A stretch of 64,000 nt of DNA from Arthrobacter terricola. Its GTDB lineage: Bacteria; Actinomycetota; Actinomycetes; Actinomycetales; Micrococcaceae. The stretch covers positions 62,001-126,000 of the forward strand of contig NZ_SMRU01000006.1 of assembly GCF_004354015.1 (NCBI RefSeq), written 5' to 3'. The notes under the pieces were generated by a model that was given only the letters and a program-made list of their open reading frames with translations, was not told the origin of the DNA and ran no database searches. The translations under genes and the position numbers were made by a program. The number at the start of each line of letters is the position of its first letter. Position 1 is the stretch's first letter. Positions 49,263 through 58,313 of the stretch are shown here, piece after piece.

Positions 49263-49970
49263 ATGGAAGACGGGCGCGGCTTGGTGTTGATTGCCGAGGA
49301 CGAACAGGCAATCGCCGATATCCAGCGCCTCTATTTGGGCCGTGCGGGGTTCGGAGTGCATGTGGAGCGCGACGGGATTTCCGCTCTCGCGCAGATCAGG
49401 CGCCTCAAGCCGGTGGCGGTGATCCTCGACGTCGGGCTGCCCGGCATGGACGGAATCGAATTGTGCAGGCAGCTCCGCTTGGCCGAGGACTGGACGCCGG
49501 TGCTGTTCGTGACCGCGCGGGATGAGGAAGTCGACCGCGTGCTCGGGCTGGAATTGGGCGCGGACGATTACCTGACCAAGCCGTTTTCGCCGTCGGAGCT
49601 CGTGGCCCGCGTCAAGGCCGTCCTGCGGCGCACGGAAGGGATGGTCCGTCCCAAACCGCTTGTTGTTGGCGCGGTGGAACTCGATCCGTTGAACCGGACA
49701 GCGCGGGCCGGCGCCAGCCACATCACCTTGACCGCCACCGAATTCGACCTCCTCGCCTACCTCATGGCCCAACCCGGTCGCGTCTTTTCCCGTGAGCAGC
49801 TCCTTTCCGCGGTCTGGGGCCAAGCAAGCTACGCGGCCGGACGGACAGTAGATGTCCACATCGCGCAATTGCGCGCAAAGCTTGGCGAATACTCCCCCAT
49901 CGCGACGAGCCGCGGCGTCGGATACTCGGTGGTCGCAGACGACCGCCCTGCCGCCGGAGGCTCCACGTGA
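49263..49970 (+). CDS. OmpR-family response regulator
   Basis: This 235-residue regulator has a receiver domain with phospho-acceptor Asp56 (AVILDVGLPGMDGIEL), the acidic pair AEDE, the Thr of FVTARDEE and Lys of YLTKPFSP, then a winged HTH (ITLTATEFDLLAYLMAQPGRVFSREQLLSAVWG). ATG 49263 is chosen since the receiver begins there. Its stop overlaps the kinase start as GTGA. It likely controls its own unit and the divergent secreted-protein gene. Confidence 0.92.
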   Translation: MEDGRGLVLIAEDEQAIADIQRLYLGRAGFGVHVERDGISALAQIRRLKPVAVILDVGLPGMDGIELCRQLRLAEDWTPVLFVTARDEEVDRVLGLELGADDYLTKPFSPSELVARVKAVLRRTEGMVRPKPLVVGAVELDPLNRTARAGASHITLTATEFDLLAYLMAQPGRVFSREQLLSAVWGQASYAAGRTVDVHIAQLRAKLGEYSPIATSRGVGYSVVADDRPAAGGST

Positions 49971-51322
49971 AACGCTGGCTCGGCACACTCGCGGGACGCA
50001 CGACGGCGATCATCGCCGCGGTGGCGACGGTCGCCGTCGTACTCGCGGGCCTTTTGGCCGCCCAACTCGTGAATGCGACGGCCGTCGACGAAGCGAAGAA
50101 GTACCTTGCCGTCGAGGCCGATTCGCTGAGCAAGCAGACCAGCCTTGGGGGTTTCCAGGACCTTCGCGCCGACCTGCTCACCCACGGCGCGCGACTCGCG
50201 GCAATCAGCTCCGATGGTCGCGTCACCGGTGGCGGGGCAAGGCTCGTGGACGCGAAGACAGTGGCTGACGTGCAGTCCGGCAAGTCTGTTTCGAAAACCG
50301 TGGACGGCCCGCAGAACACCGTGGTCCTCGAGGCGCGGCCACTGACAAACGGCGGAGGGGTGGTCCTTGCGCAACCGGTGTCCGAAATCCGCGCGGCAGC
50401 GGCGCCCCTCCTGAGCCGGATGCTGATCGCCCTCGCGGTCTGCTTGGTGTTCGCGATCGTCGCGGGAGCACTTTTGGCGCAGTGGCTGAGCCGCCCGCTG
50501 GTGCGCACGGCCCAATCCGCCCACCGGCTCGCGGCCGGAGAACGTTCCGTGGAGGTGGCCGCCGGAGGGCCGGCCGAGGTGGTGGAAGTCTCGCAGGCCT
50601 TGGGCGCCCTCGACGCCGCGCTCCGCACCAGCGAGGGACGGCAGCGCGAATTCCTGCTGTCCATTTCGCATGAGTTCCGGACTCCCCTGACCGCGCTGCG
50701 CGGCTATGCCGAGGCCCTCGCCGACGGCGTCGTGACCGGCTCCGACGTCGCGGGCGTGGGACGGACCTTGGTGGCGGAAACCAACCGCCTGGACCGCTTC
50801 GTCCGCGACCTCCTCGAGCTCGCCCGGCTCGAATCCGACGACTTCCGAGTGGACAGACAGCCCGTGGACGCAGCCCTGATCCTGCGCGAGAGCTGGCAAG
50901 CATGGCAAGCCGTGTGCTCCCGGAACGGAATAGCGGGACGACTCGAATTGCCGCAGGGTGCGCTGATTGTCCGCACTGACGGCCAGCGACTGCGCCAAGT
51001 GGTGGACGGACTGTTGGAAAACGCCCTTCGGGTCACTCCGGAAGGCTCGCCCGTGGTCCTCGCGGCGTACACGACCGCGCCCGGCTCACCCGTTCTCACC
51101 GTGGAAGTGCGCGACGGCGGGCCGGGGCTCACGGAAGCCGATGCCGCCGTCGCGTTCGACCGGGGTGCGCTCTTTGCCCGGTACCGCGGCGAACGTCCTG
51201 TCGGCAGCGGATTGGGTCTGTCGATCGCAGCACGGATCGTGGGGCGGCTGGGCGGCCGGATCAGCGTCCGCGCCGCGCTCGAGGGCGGGGCTGCGTTCGT
51301 GGTTGAACTGCCCGCTGCCTGA
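49967..51322 (+). CDS. sensor histidine kinase
   Basis: This 451-residue kinase has two membrane helices (about 12-34 and 152-172) enclosing a 115-residue extracytoplasmic sensor of unknown ligand, a HAMP domain, and a HisKA domain with His235 in LSISHEFRTPLTALRGYAEAL. The ATPase domain has LLENALRVTPEG (N box), VRDGGPGL (G1) and GSGLGLSIA (G2). The GTG start overlaps the regulator stop, so both are made together. Confidence 0.92.
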   Translation: MKRWLGTLAGRTTAIIAAVATVAVVLAGLLAAQLVNATAVDEAKKYLAVEADSLSKQTSLGGFQDLRADLLTHGARLAAISSDGRVTGGGARLVDAKTVADVQSGKSVSKTVDGPQNTVVLEARPLTNGGGVVLAQPVSEIRAAAAPLLSRMLIALAVCLVFAIVAGALLAQWLSRPLVRTAQSAHRLAAGERSVEVAAGGPAEVVEVSQALGALDAALRTSEGRQREFLLSISHEFRTPLTALRGYAEALADGVVTGSDVAGVGRTLVAETNRLDRFVRDLLELARLESDDFRVDRQPVDAALILRESWQAWQAVCSRNGIAGRLELPQGALIVRTDGQRLRQVVDGLLENALRVTPEGSPVVLAAYTTAPGSPVLTVEVRDGGPGLTEADAAVAFDRGALFARYRGERPVGSGLGLSIAARIVGRLGGRISVRAALEGGAAFVVELPAA

Positions 51323-51399
51323 CCGTTCCGGCGGGCCATTCCAATGGGCCGTTCCGGCGGGCCATTCCGCCGGATGCCAAGCGAACGTAGACTCACGGC

Positions 51400-51801
51400 A
51401 TGGCTGAAGTACCAGCAGGATCGCTGCACCACGTCGAGATCTGGGTGCCCCACATTGGCCGGGCACAAGAGGAGTGGGGCTGGCTATTGTCGGAGTTGGG
51501 CTACGAACAGTTCCGGGAGTGGCCCGAGGGCTGCAGCTGGAAACTTGGAGATACCTACATTGTGGTCGAACAGTCTCCGGCACTCACGGGGAGCACTCAC
51601 CGCCGGACCGAACCCGGACTCAACCACCTCGCCTTCCACGCGGGCAGCAAGCAAAACGTTGACCGGCTCCGGCAGCAGGGCGCAGATTCCGGGTGGTACG
51701 AAATGTTCGAAAGTCGCTACCCCCACGCCGGGGGTCCCGATTACTACGCCGCTTACCTCGTGAACACGGACGGCTACGAAGTGGAGTTGGTCGGGGCCTA
51801 G
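51400..51801 (+). CDS. VOC-family (glyoxalase-like) protein
   Basis: This 133-residue single-domain protein of the vicinal oxygen chelate fold has metal-ligand candidates His (LHHVEIWVPH), Glu (YIVVEQSP), His (GLNHLAFHAGS) and the C-terminal Glu in YEVELVGA. Length fits two beta-alpha-beta-beta-beta modules. The substrate is unknown; relatives include resistance proteins and dioxygenase-like enzymes. It is followed by a convergent acyltransferase gene with 6 bp between stops. Confidence 0.85.
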   Translation: MAEVPAGSLHHVEIWVPHIGRAQEEWGWLLSELGYEQFREWPEGCSWKLGDTYIVVEQSPALTGSTHRRTEPGLNHLAFHAGSKQNVDRLRQQGADSGWYEMFESRYPHAGGPDYYAAYLVNTDGYEVELVGA

Positions 51802-51807
51802 CTCCGT

Positions 51808-53061
51808 TCATCTGGGGATGGGCGCCAACTCCGTTTCGGCTTTCTTCGTCTTCACCATCGACTTCTTCAATTTCATCGCGGGACGCTCCACCGCGTAATA
51901 CGTCAGGGCCGACAGGGGAAGGGTAATCGCCAAGACGAGCAGGCCGTTCAACGCGACGGAAACTGAGTCCTGCCCAAAAGTCCGATGGTGCGTGATGAGC
52001 CAGAAAATGATCGGCAGATGCCAAAGGTAGATGCTGTAGCTAATCACGCCGGTAAAGCGGAAAGGCAACCACTCCAGCACGCGGGCAGCCCTGTTGAGGC
52101 TGCCGTTCCGGCTGGACGAAGGCAAAACAACGGCCACCAAACCCAGGGCGGCCGCCACACCCGAAAGGTGGGAAAGGGCCGGCCGCGCCAAGACGATCCC
52201 AATGAACACCAGGAGTGCCGCTCCAAAAACAATTGCCGCCTTGATGCCGGTATGTACTCGTTGCACGCCGCGTTGGTGGAGCAGGACAACCGCGACGGCG
52301 GCGAGCATCCCATAGGCGAAAAGATCCGCGTGGGCGAGGAAGCTCCTCAAGAGGACAGCGCTTCCGGTCTGGCCAAACCTGAACTCGCCGGCCTCGTCCG
52401 ATCCCATGCGGCTTGCGGCATCGTTTGACCAGGCCGCAATTCCCAGGGAAACGACGACCATCGCAAACGGACCCCAAACCAGGGCAGACGTGTTGTTCGC
52501 TCCCTTTCGAATCCGCCACAGAGCCAGGACCGCCACCAGCGGCAAGACAAAATAAAACGTGATCTCCGCGGTGAGCGACCAGGAAACGGGCAGGCCGCTC
52601 ATCACGTATTGCGGGATGAACATTTGGACGAGAAGCGCGTTCGCGGCGATCTTCAAAGGATCGGTCAGCCTGCCGATGTTGTCCGGCCCGAATCCGTGCG
52701 TGCTCCCCTTGAGATAAACAGCGCCGACCAAAATGCCCGTCACAACGAAAATAACGATGTACACCGGATAGATCCGCAAAAGCCTGTTGTAGGCGTAGCG
52801 GCGGATGGACGGTAGCGGCTTTCCCTGCATGATCGCGGAAACGAACGGCCTGTAGAGGAGGAAGCCGGACAAGACGAAGAACAAGGTGAGGCCTTGGTTG
52901 AAAAGGGTGAAGGCAACTTCCAAAGGCCCGGTCAGCAAATGGAATGATGCAGTGAGGCCAAGGTGGTAGAAAACGACGATGACAGCAGCAACTCCGCGGA
53001 GGCCTTCGATTCCGCCAAGGCGATGTCCCCACGACGGGCGGGCGGCGATGGTGTCCTGCAC
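51808..53061 (-). CDS. acyltransferase 3 family membrane protein (OafA-like)
   Basis: This 417-residue protein with about ten helices transfers acyl groups to extracellular sugars or lipids. GIEGLRGVAAVIVVFYHLG carries the catalytic His and the conserved Arg; FFVLSGFLLYRPF and RRYAYNRLLRIYPVY follow, with SWSLTAEITFYF further on. The start is GTG 53061. With GtrA and DUF2142 genes next door it suggests envelope polysaccharide decoration. Confidence 0.9.
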   Translation of the reverse strand: MQDTIAARPSWGHRLGGIEGLRGVAAVIVVFYHLGLTASFHLLTGPLEVAFTLFNQGLTLFFVLSGFLLYRPFVSAIMQGKPLPSIRRYAYNRLLRIYPVYIVIFVVTGILVGAVYLKGSTHGFGPDNIGRLTDPLKIAANALLVQMFIPQYVMSGLPVSWSLTAEITFYFVLPLVAVLALWRIRKGANNTSALVWGPFAMVVVSLGIAAWSNDAASRMGSDEAGEFRFGQTGSAVLLRSFLAHADLFAYGMLAAVAVVLLHQRGVQRVHTGIKAAIVFGAALLVFIGIVLARPALSHLSGVAAALGLVAVVLPSSSRNGSLNRAARVLEWLPFRFTGVISYSIYLWHLPIIFWLITHHRTFGQDSVSVALNGLLVLAITLPLSALTYYAVERPAMKLKKSMVKTKKAETELAPIPR

Positions 53062-53157
53062 GTGGTTCCCCCAAGCTGTTGGCCGATCCCGTGGGAGCTT
53101 ACAGGAAATACCCAGCTGTCCGTGATTTTGACGCGCGGGGGTGGCCGAGGCCTCCGC

Positions 53158-53640
53158 TCAGGCCCGCTCGCTGTCTTCCACTGGAGCGGGAGTGAACTCC
53201 CCGTCCTCTTGGCGCGTCTCCGGGTCACCCCGGAAGATCCAGTGCTTGTAGAGGAAGAAGTTCCAGGCCATTGTGGACACCGTGGCCACGACCTTGCCCC
53301 CCGCGTAGGTGAGCGCGAGGTTGTCGAAGAGATTAACGATGATGTCCGTGGCGAAAATGTTGAAAACTACCAGCAGTCCGTACCGGAACATGCTGACGCC
53401 CTTCCGGCTCCTTGCGCGGAAGGTGAAGGAACGCTGGACAAAGTAATTGAAGATCAGGCTGGCGATGAAGGCCACCGGCGTGGCAAGCCACAGGTCCACT
53501 TCCATCGCTTCGTGCAGCAAGACCAACAGCCCAAGGTCAATGGCAAAGGAAAGGCCGCCGACAATGAGGAATTTCACCAGATGGCTGCGATGGACAAATC
53601 CCGCCAGGCGCGACGCGAGAGCACGCGGGTCAAGCGCCAT
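53158..53640 (-). CDS. GtrA-family membrane protein
   Basis: This is a 160-residue protein with four helices. KFLIVGGLSFAIDLGLLVLLHEAMEVD, AFIASLIFNYFVQRSFTFRAR and the ending TMAWNFFLYKHWIFR are the GtrA/DPMS pattern. Such proteins help move polyprenyl-linked sugars across the membrane for polysaccharide or teichoic-acid work. ATG 53640 is preferred to TTG 53646. It lies 96 bp upstream of the acyltransferase gene on the same strand. Confidence 0.9.
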   Translation of the reverse strand: MALDPRALASRLAGFVHRSHLVKFLIVGGLSFAIDLGLLVLLHEAMEVDLWLATPVAFIASLIFNYFVQRSFTFRARSRKGVSMFRYGLLVVFNIFATDIIVNLFDNLALTYAGGKVVATVSTMAWNFFLYKHWIFRGDPETRQEDGEFTPAPVEDSERA

Positions 53641-53794
53641 GGTCAATACCCCGGAATCTCTAATGTCCTTGAACTATGGCCCCCGATGACGAGCGGCCCG
53701 CCTCAGCGACGGCAAGGCTCCGTCAATTGTAGCGGTTGTGATAAAGGGGCGCGGTCAGCCCAAGGAAGCACCCATGCGGTAACGTAACTGCACG

Positions 53795-55363
53795 ATGGCT
53801 ACCAATTCTCCCGCACTGCCTGGCTTAGTCCGCCGGCCAGGAGCGTCCCCAACCTTGCGGTACACGCTCCTCGCGTTCCCCGTTTTCGCGGTTCTTTCCA
53901 TGATTTGGGTTTTTGCTTCGCCACTCATGTCGGTGCCTGACGAACCCGCCCACACCATCAAAGCCGCGGCGGTTGCCCGTGGGGAGCTGAAGGGCGAATC
54001 AGCGGGGAAGCAGGGCGACCTGACCATCGTCACAGTGCCAAGGTACATCGCCATGATCAACGCCCAGGCGTGTTTCGGCGCCAAAAACGCTGTTACGCCG
54101 GCGTGTGCCCCTCCCATAGATGCCACCGCGCGGGACCTGATGAAGGCTCCCACGAGCGCCGGTAACTACAATCCGATGTACTACGCGATGGTGGGCCTCC
54201 CCTCGCGCGTGATGGGAGGAGCGCCAGCCATCTACATCATGCGCTCCATCGGCGCGCTGGTCTGTTCGTTCTTCCTTGCAGCCACCTTTGGCGCGGCGGC
54301 TTCCATGCGCCGTCGATTCTGGCCCGTCGCAAGCACGTTGGTTTCCGTCACCCCCATGGTGCTCTTCCTCGAGGGTTCGGTTAACCCCAACGCGCTCGAA
54401 ATCGTGACCACGTCCGCGCTGTTCATGAATCTTTGCCTTGTCTTCCAGAACTACCGCAAGCTGAATACGGTTCGAACAAGCATCGTCCTGGTCGGGATCT
54501 CCGGGGCGGTGTTGGCCAATACCCGGGCCCTGTCCTTGCTTTGGTTGGCATTGGCCGTAGTGGCGGCGGTCCTCATTTACGGATTCAGGCCACTCCTTGC
54601 AACCCTGAAAAACAAGCTTGGCCTGTCCATGACCGTCCTGATGGGCCTCGGCTGCGCTATCAGCCTTGTCTGGCTGGTCCGGGCGAACAGTTTCAACAGC
54701 CTGACGGGCGCCCCCAGCGACGTGACCCCGGACCAAGCATTCGTCACGATGCTGGACCGCACGTTCGATTACTCTTCCGGCTACATAGGAATCATGGGCT
54801 GGCTCGACGCCCCGGCGCCCGCGGCTGTTTTCGCCTTCTGGCACTTCGCCTTCGCTGCCATCATCGTCGGCGGCCTCACGGCACGGCCGGTACGTGCGCG
54901 GCCTGCGGTGTGGGTCGCCCTGCTCGCGGTAGTCATCCTTCCGCCGATCCTGCAGGCCCAAGTGATCCAGCAAATCGGCTACATCTGGCAGGGCCGGTAT
55001 CTCCTTGCCTTGTTCGTCCTGCTCTTGCTCGCGAGCGGGGTGGCCATGCGTTTGCGCCCGACGCCGAACGGAACCTGGGCGCGTTCCCTTTCCCGCTGGC
55101 TCCTGGCTGGCGGCGTGGGCGTGCACCTGTATCTTTTCCTCCAGGTACTTCGCCGGTACACGGTGGGCTTCCAGGCCCGGACCAACTGGACGGAAATGTT
55201 CGATCCCGCGTGGCAGCCGCCGCTCACCTGGCAGGGCCTGTCCGTTGCCTACCTCCTGGTACTTGCAGCGGGCGCCATCCTCACCCACCGCTTCCTTTTC
55301 CCGCGGGAACCGCTCGCGGGACGCAAAGTGAAGCGCGGTGGAGTGGAACTCGTCGCGGCTTAG
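53795..55363 (+). CDS. DUF2142 family membrane protein
   Basis: This 522-residue protein has eleven or so helices. The first external loop begins SPLMSVPDEPAHTIKAAAVARGEL, the DUF2142 hallmark; acidic residues there resemble GT-C glycosyltransferases. LEGSVNPNALEIVTTSALF and YIWQGRYLLAL are further family segments. It probably acts in cell-surface glycan synthesis, matching the divergent GtrA/acyltransferase pair. It is convergent with the Clp-N gene. Confidence 0.88.
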   Translation: MATNSPALPGLVRRPGASPTLRYTLLAFPVFAVLSMIWVFASPLMSVPDEPAHTIKAAAVARGELKGESAGKQGDLTIVTVPRYIAMINAQACFGAKNAVTPACAPPIDATARDLMKAPTSAGNYNPMYYAMVGLPSRVMGGAPAIYIMRSIGALVCSFFLAATFGAAASMRRRFWPVASTLVSVTPMVLFLEGSVNPNALEIVTTSALFMNLCLVFQNYRKLNTVRTSIVLVGISGAVLANTRALSLLWLALAVVAAVLIYGFRPLLATLKNKLGLSMTVLMGLGCAISLVWLVRANSFNSLTGAPSDVTPDQAFVTMLDRTFDYSSGYIGIMGWLDAPAPAAVFAFWHFAFAAIIVGGLTARPVRARPAVWVALLAVVILPPILQAQVIQQIGYIWQGRYLLALFVLLLLASGVAMRLRPTPNGTWARSLSRWLLAGGVGVHLYLFLQVLRRYTVGFQARTNWTEMFDPAWQPPLTWQGLSVAYLLVLAAGAILTHRFLFPREPLAGRKVKRGGVELVAA

Positions 55364-55373
55364 GCTCCCGGCC

Positions 55374-55835
55374 TCATTCCGCGTTGCGCAGCCGCGCCTT
55401 CATCCCCTCCGGATCCACTCCAAGCTTGTTGAACAAGGCTGCGGCAGGGTCCGGCTGTTGCCTTTCCAATAGGGCGAGCAGGAGGTGGCGACCGCTGATC
55501 CTCCGGGCTTTCTCCCGGGTGGTGAGGATCAGCGAATCCTGGATCACCGCGCGGGCACCGGAAGTAAAGGTAGTCCGGATGCTTCCCCTGGGGGCCCTGA
55601 GCGGGCCGAAATCGCGGAGGGCAACACCCACGGATTCAAGGGCTTCCTGGTCCAAGGCATCGAGTTGGGCGCGGGCCGATTCAAGGTCCACCGAGAGGAC
55701 CCGGCAGCTCTCGGGGTCATGCAGCAACCCCAAGAGCAAATGCTCCGTTCCAATTCTCCGGTCACCCCGGTGCTTGGCTTCTTCCGCTCCTTCACGGACC
55801 GCAGTCCTTGCCTCGGCAGCGAATCGTTCAAACAT
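55374..55835 (-). CDS. Clp N-domain protein without ATPase
   Basis: This 153-residue protein has two Clp-N repeats: MFERFAAEARTAVREGAEEAKHRGDRRIGTEHLLLGLLHDP and a second ARAVIQDSLILTTREKARRISGRHLLLALLERQ. They match the substrate-recruiting domain of ClpC, but no AAA+ module follows. It may act as an adaptor or decoy of ClpC. ATG 55835 is 7 bp after the stop of the HTH gene, so the pair is cotranscribed. Confidence 0.88.
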   Translation of the reverse strand: MFERFAAEARTAVREGAEEAKHRGDRRIGTEHLLLGLLHDPESCRVLSVDLESARAQLDALDQEALESVGVALRDFGPLRAPRGSIRTTFTSGARAVIQDSLILTTREKARRISGRHLLLALLERQQPDPAAALFNKLGVDPEGMKARLRNAE

Positions 55836-55842
55836 GGCAAAC

Positions 55843-56046
55843 TCACTTTCCGTGCTTGGCGTGGACCGACTGCTTGGAGACGCCCAACGCGTCTCCAATC
55901 TGCTCCCAGGACCAGCCTTGCTCCCGGGCGAGCGCCACGTTCGTGGCTTCGACCTTCTCGGCGAGCCGGTGCAGGGCACCGACGGCGCGGAGGCCGACTG
56001 CCGGGTCCGAGCCGGATCCGGGAGGAGTCAATTCTTCACCGTCCAT
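55843..56046 (-). CDS. small HTH regulator paired with the Clp-N protein
   Basis: This 67-residue protein ends in ATNVALAREQGWSWEQIGDALGVSKQSVHAKHGK, a helix-turn-helix of the kind found with Clp-N genes in actinobacteria. I prefer ATG 56046: the alternative TTG 56067 would lie inside an operator-like palindrome. Two 18-bp near-identical palindromes sit directly upstream, so it most likely represses its own two-gene operon. Confidence 0.8.
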   Translation of the reverse strand: MDGEELTPPGSGSDPAVGLRAVGALHRLAEKVEATNVALAREQGWSWEQIGDALGVSKQSVHAKHGK

Positions 56047-56048
56047 GC

Positions 56049-56093
56049 TGTCAGTTTGGACTGACAAAACGGCGCTGTCAATCTAAACTGACA
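56049..56093 (-). promoter_or_regulatory. twin 18-bp operators before the HTH/Clp-N operon
   Basis: TGTCAGTTTGGACTGACA (56049-56066) and TGTCAATCTAAACTGACA (56076-56093) share TGTCA-N8-TGACA and are 27 bp apart centre to centre. The first ends 2 bp before the chosen start codon. On the minus strand the second contains TTGACA, a possible -35, so binding would block transcription. Confidence 0.75.
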
Positions 56094-56110
56094 AGTTCCT
56101 CGACGGTCTT

Positions 56111-56617
56111 TTATCCCACCCGACGCCGCATCGCCACCCTCGGCCAGCGGTCAAGGCCAACCATGGCCTCCCACTCCAAGATGCCGCGCAAGCCATCGTC
56201 CAGTTCATGGCCTGCCAATTCCTGGAAGCCGAGCCTGCGGTAGTAAGGGGCATTCCATGGAACTTCGCGGAAGGTAGTCAGGGTCAACCACTCCAGGCCC
56301 TCAGCCCGGGCCCACTCTTCGGCAGCATCCAGCAAGGAACTTCCGAGTCCTTGCCGGGCATGCGAAGGGTGGACGCTCAGTTGCTCGACGTGCGCATTGC
56401 CGTCCAGCCGCTCCAGCAAGAGATATGCCACGGGCTCGTCCATTCGATCGGCAAACACCAACGCGCAACCGCGGGCTTGGAATAGCGCCAACTCCGTGAC
56501 AGTCAACGGCTCATCGTCAGCTATGGCAGCCATCCCCCAGGCCCGAAAAATCTCGCCGGCGGCATATTCTATACCGCGCAACTGCTCCAGTTCGTGGGCA
56601 CGTGCTTCCCTGATCAC
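56111..56617 (-). CDS. GNAT-family N-acetyltransferase
   Basis: This is a 168-residue acetyl-CoA-dependent acetyltransferase. AHVEQLSVHPSHARQGLGSSLLDAAEEWA holds the acetyl-CoA loop (RQGLGS), and LTTFREVPWNAPYYRRLGFQEL is the typical end of the fold. The substrate is unknown. It starts with GTG 56617, which overlaps the stop of the upstream SRPBCC gene by 4 bp. Confidence 0.9.
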   Translation of the reverse strand: MIREARAHELEQLRGIEYAAGEIFRAWGMAAIADDEPLTVTELALFQARGCALVFADRMDEPVAYLLLERLDGNAHVEQLSVHPSHARQGLGSSLLDAAEEWARAEGLEWLTLTTFREVPWNAPYYRRLGFQELAGHELDDGLRGILEWEAMVGLDRWPRVAMRRRVG

Positions 56618-57069
56618 GAAAGGCCGGCTTGCCCGGCGAGGTACCGATTGCGCTGCACAATGAGGTTCCGCAGATATCGCGCGAGGACCATTTTCTCCGC
56701 AAGGCGACCCACCACTCCGAAAGGGGCAGCGAACTCGACCTCGTCGACCATGAGCGTCCCGCCGTCGTCGGGAATGAACCGGTGCACGTGGCGGAAGAAG
56801 CGGAAGGGACCGCGCACTTGCTCATCGGTGAACGAATCGGGAAAGTGGAATTCCGTGATGCGGCTGCTCATCTGCAAAGGCAACGTGAAATGCCACGCCC
56901 GCCACGTCACTTCGTCTCCCTCAGACATCAGCCCGGACACGACGCCGCCCACTGCGCGCTCCCGGGACCGGGCCATGGAACCCACGTGGGCGTCGACGTT
57001 GCGGGAGAGGTCGAATACCTCGGCCGGCGCAAGCCTGATAAGGGTGCGGCACGTGAAAGATACGGTCAT
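56614..57069 (-). CDS. SRPBCC-family protein (cyclase/dehydrase-like)
   Basis: This 151-residue START-like protein has the pattern TCRTLIRLAPAEVFDLSRNVDAHVGSM, ITEFHFPDSFTDEQVRGPFRFFRHVHRF, and VDEVEFAAPFGVVGRLAEKMVLARYLRNLIVQRNRYL. It matches the actinobacterial SRPBCC proteins annotated as cell-division inhibitor or CoxG-like. Ligand and role are unknown. Start is ATG 57069. It is coupled to the GNAT gene. Confidence 0.85.
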   Translation of the reverse strand: MTVSFTCRTLIRLAPAEVFDLSRNVDAHVGSMARSRERAVGGVVSGLMSEGDEVTWRAWHFTLPLQMSSRITEFHFPDSFTDEQVRGPFRFFRHVHRFIPDDGGTLMVDEVEFAAPFGVVGRLAEKMVLARYLRNLIVQRNRYLAGQAGLS

Positions 57070-57221
57070 GCTTTCGATCCTGTCACTGTTTCCCCCACCG
57101 CAGTGCCAGCCCGGCTCCCGTTCTGGTGAAACACTCGGCAACGTTGGACCCCTCCCGTGGCGCCAATCTTGAGCTACTGGTACCTTCCAAATGATCGGCC
57201 GAATTGATTGGTGGTGTCCCG

Positions 57222-58313
57222 ATGCGATCAATCATGTCCCACGCCCGCGCCCTGTATAAGGTCCCGCCCGCGAGCAACGACCACCTTGCCGCCGTCAGGG
57301 TTGCGCTGAGCGTGGCCGTTCCGGCGCTCGTACTGCTCGTGACCGGCCACCCGGAGCTCACGCTTTACGCCGTCTTCGGCGCGCTCACGGGCATGTACGG
57401 CCGCAACGAATCGCACCAGTTGCGTCTCAAGCACCAGGCCCAGGCCACCGCCATCCTGCTGGCCGGCGTCTCAATTGGAACGTTCCTTTCCATCGCGAAT
57501 ATCCACTTCTGGAGCCTCGTAGCGGTCGAGGCCGTTTTCGCGGGCGCGGGATCCCTCTTCGCGGACAAAGTGCAGCTCAGGCCGAACGGGCCGTTCTTCG
57601 GAATCCTGGCGCTTGGCACTTGCTCCGCCGTTCCAGTGACCATCCCTTTCTTCATACCCCTCCTGGTTTTCGCCGCCTCCGCAGCGTTCTCGATACTTGT
57701 CGGCTTTGCCGGATGGCTGCGGTACCGGACGTGGGAGCGCGGGGCCAATCGCGATGTCCCCGCACCGGACCGGCAGTGGCGTCAGGCCGCCGGAATACAC
57801 GCTGCCCGGTACATGCTGGCGGTCGGCGCGGCAGGCTCCGCGGGCGTACTGTCCGGACTTGGACACCATCACTGGGCGATGGCGGCCGCAGCGGTCCCAC
57901 TCGCCGGGGCCGACATGCCCAGCCGGCTGCACCGGGGCATCCACCGCATCGTGGGGACGTTCCTCGGATTGGCGATTGTCGCCGTCGTACTCTTCCCGGG
58001 CCCGTTGTCCCCGCTCCATTACTTTCCGGGGCAGTCCCAGGTCATCCTCGCGCTGGTGGTGATCGTCTGCCAGTTCCCCACCGAGCTGTTCATGTCCAGG
58101 CACTACGGCTGGGCGATGGTGTTTTTTACCCCGGTGATCCTGCTCATGACGCAGATGGCGGCGCCCGCCAGCCCGGCCGTGCTCATTGTCGAACGCGGCG
58201 CGGAAACATTCATCGGCGCCGTGGTGGGGATTGCGGTGGCGGTGCTCGTCCAGGGTCGCCGGGCAGCTCCAGCGTCGGCTACTCCAGCCGACGCCGCGCC
58301 GGACCCGAAGTAA
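57222..58313 (+). CDS. FUSC-family membrane protein
   Basis: This 363-residue protein has two halves of about six helices each: VRVALSVAVPALVLLVTGHPELTLYAVFGALTGMYG and RYMLAVGAAGSAGVLSGLGHHHWAMAAAAVPL; the latter ends in MPSRLHRGIHRIVGTFLGL, the fusaric acid/aromatic acid exporter signature. It lacks the large soluble domain of AaeB. ATG 57222 is preferred over TTG 57204. Its 3' end overlaps the convergent SDR gene by 35 bp. Confidence 0.85.
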   Translation: MRSIMSHARALYKVPPASNDHLAAVRVALSVAVPALVLLVTGHPELTLYAVFGALTGMYGRNESHQLRLKHQAQATAILLAGVSIGTFLSIANIHFWSLVAVEAVFAGAGSLFADKVQLRPNGPFFGILALGTCSAVPVTIPFFIPLLVFAASAAFSILVGFAGWLRYRTWERGANRDVPAPDRQWRQAAGIHAARYMLAVGAAGSAGVLSGLGHHHWAMAAAAVPLAGADMPSRLHRGIHRIVGTFLGLAIVAVVLFPGPLSPLHYFPGQSQVILALVVIVCQFPTELFMSRHYGWAMVFFTPVILLMTQMAAPASPAVLIVERGAETFIGAVVGIAVAVLVQGRRAAPASATPADAAPDPK

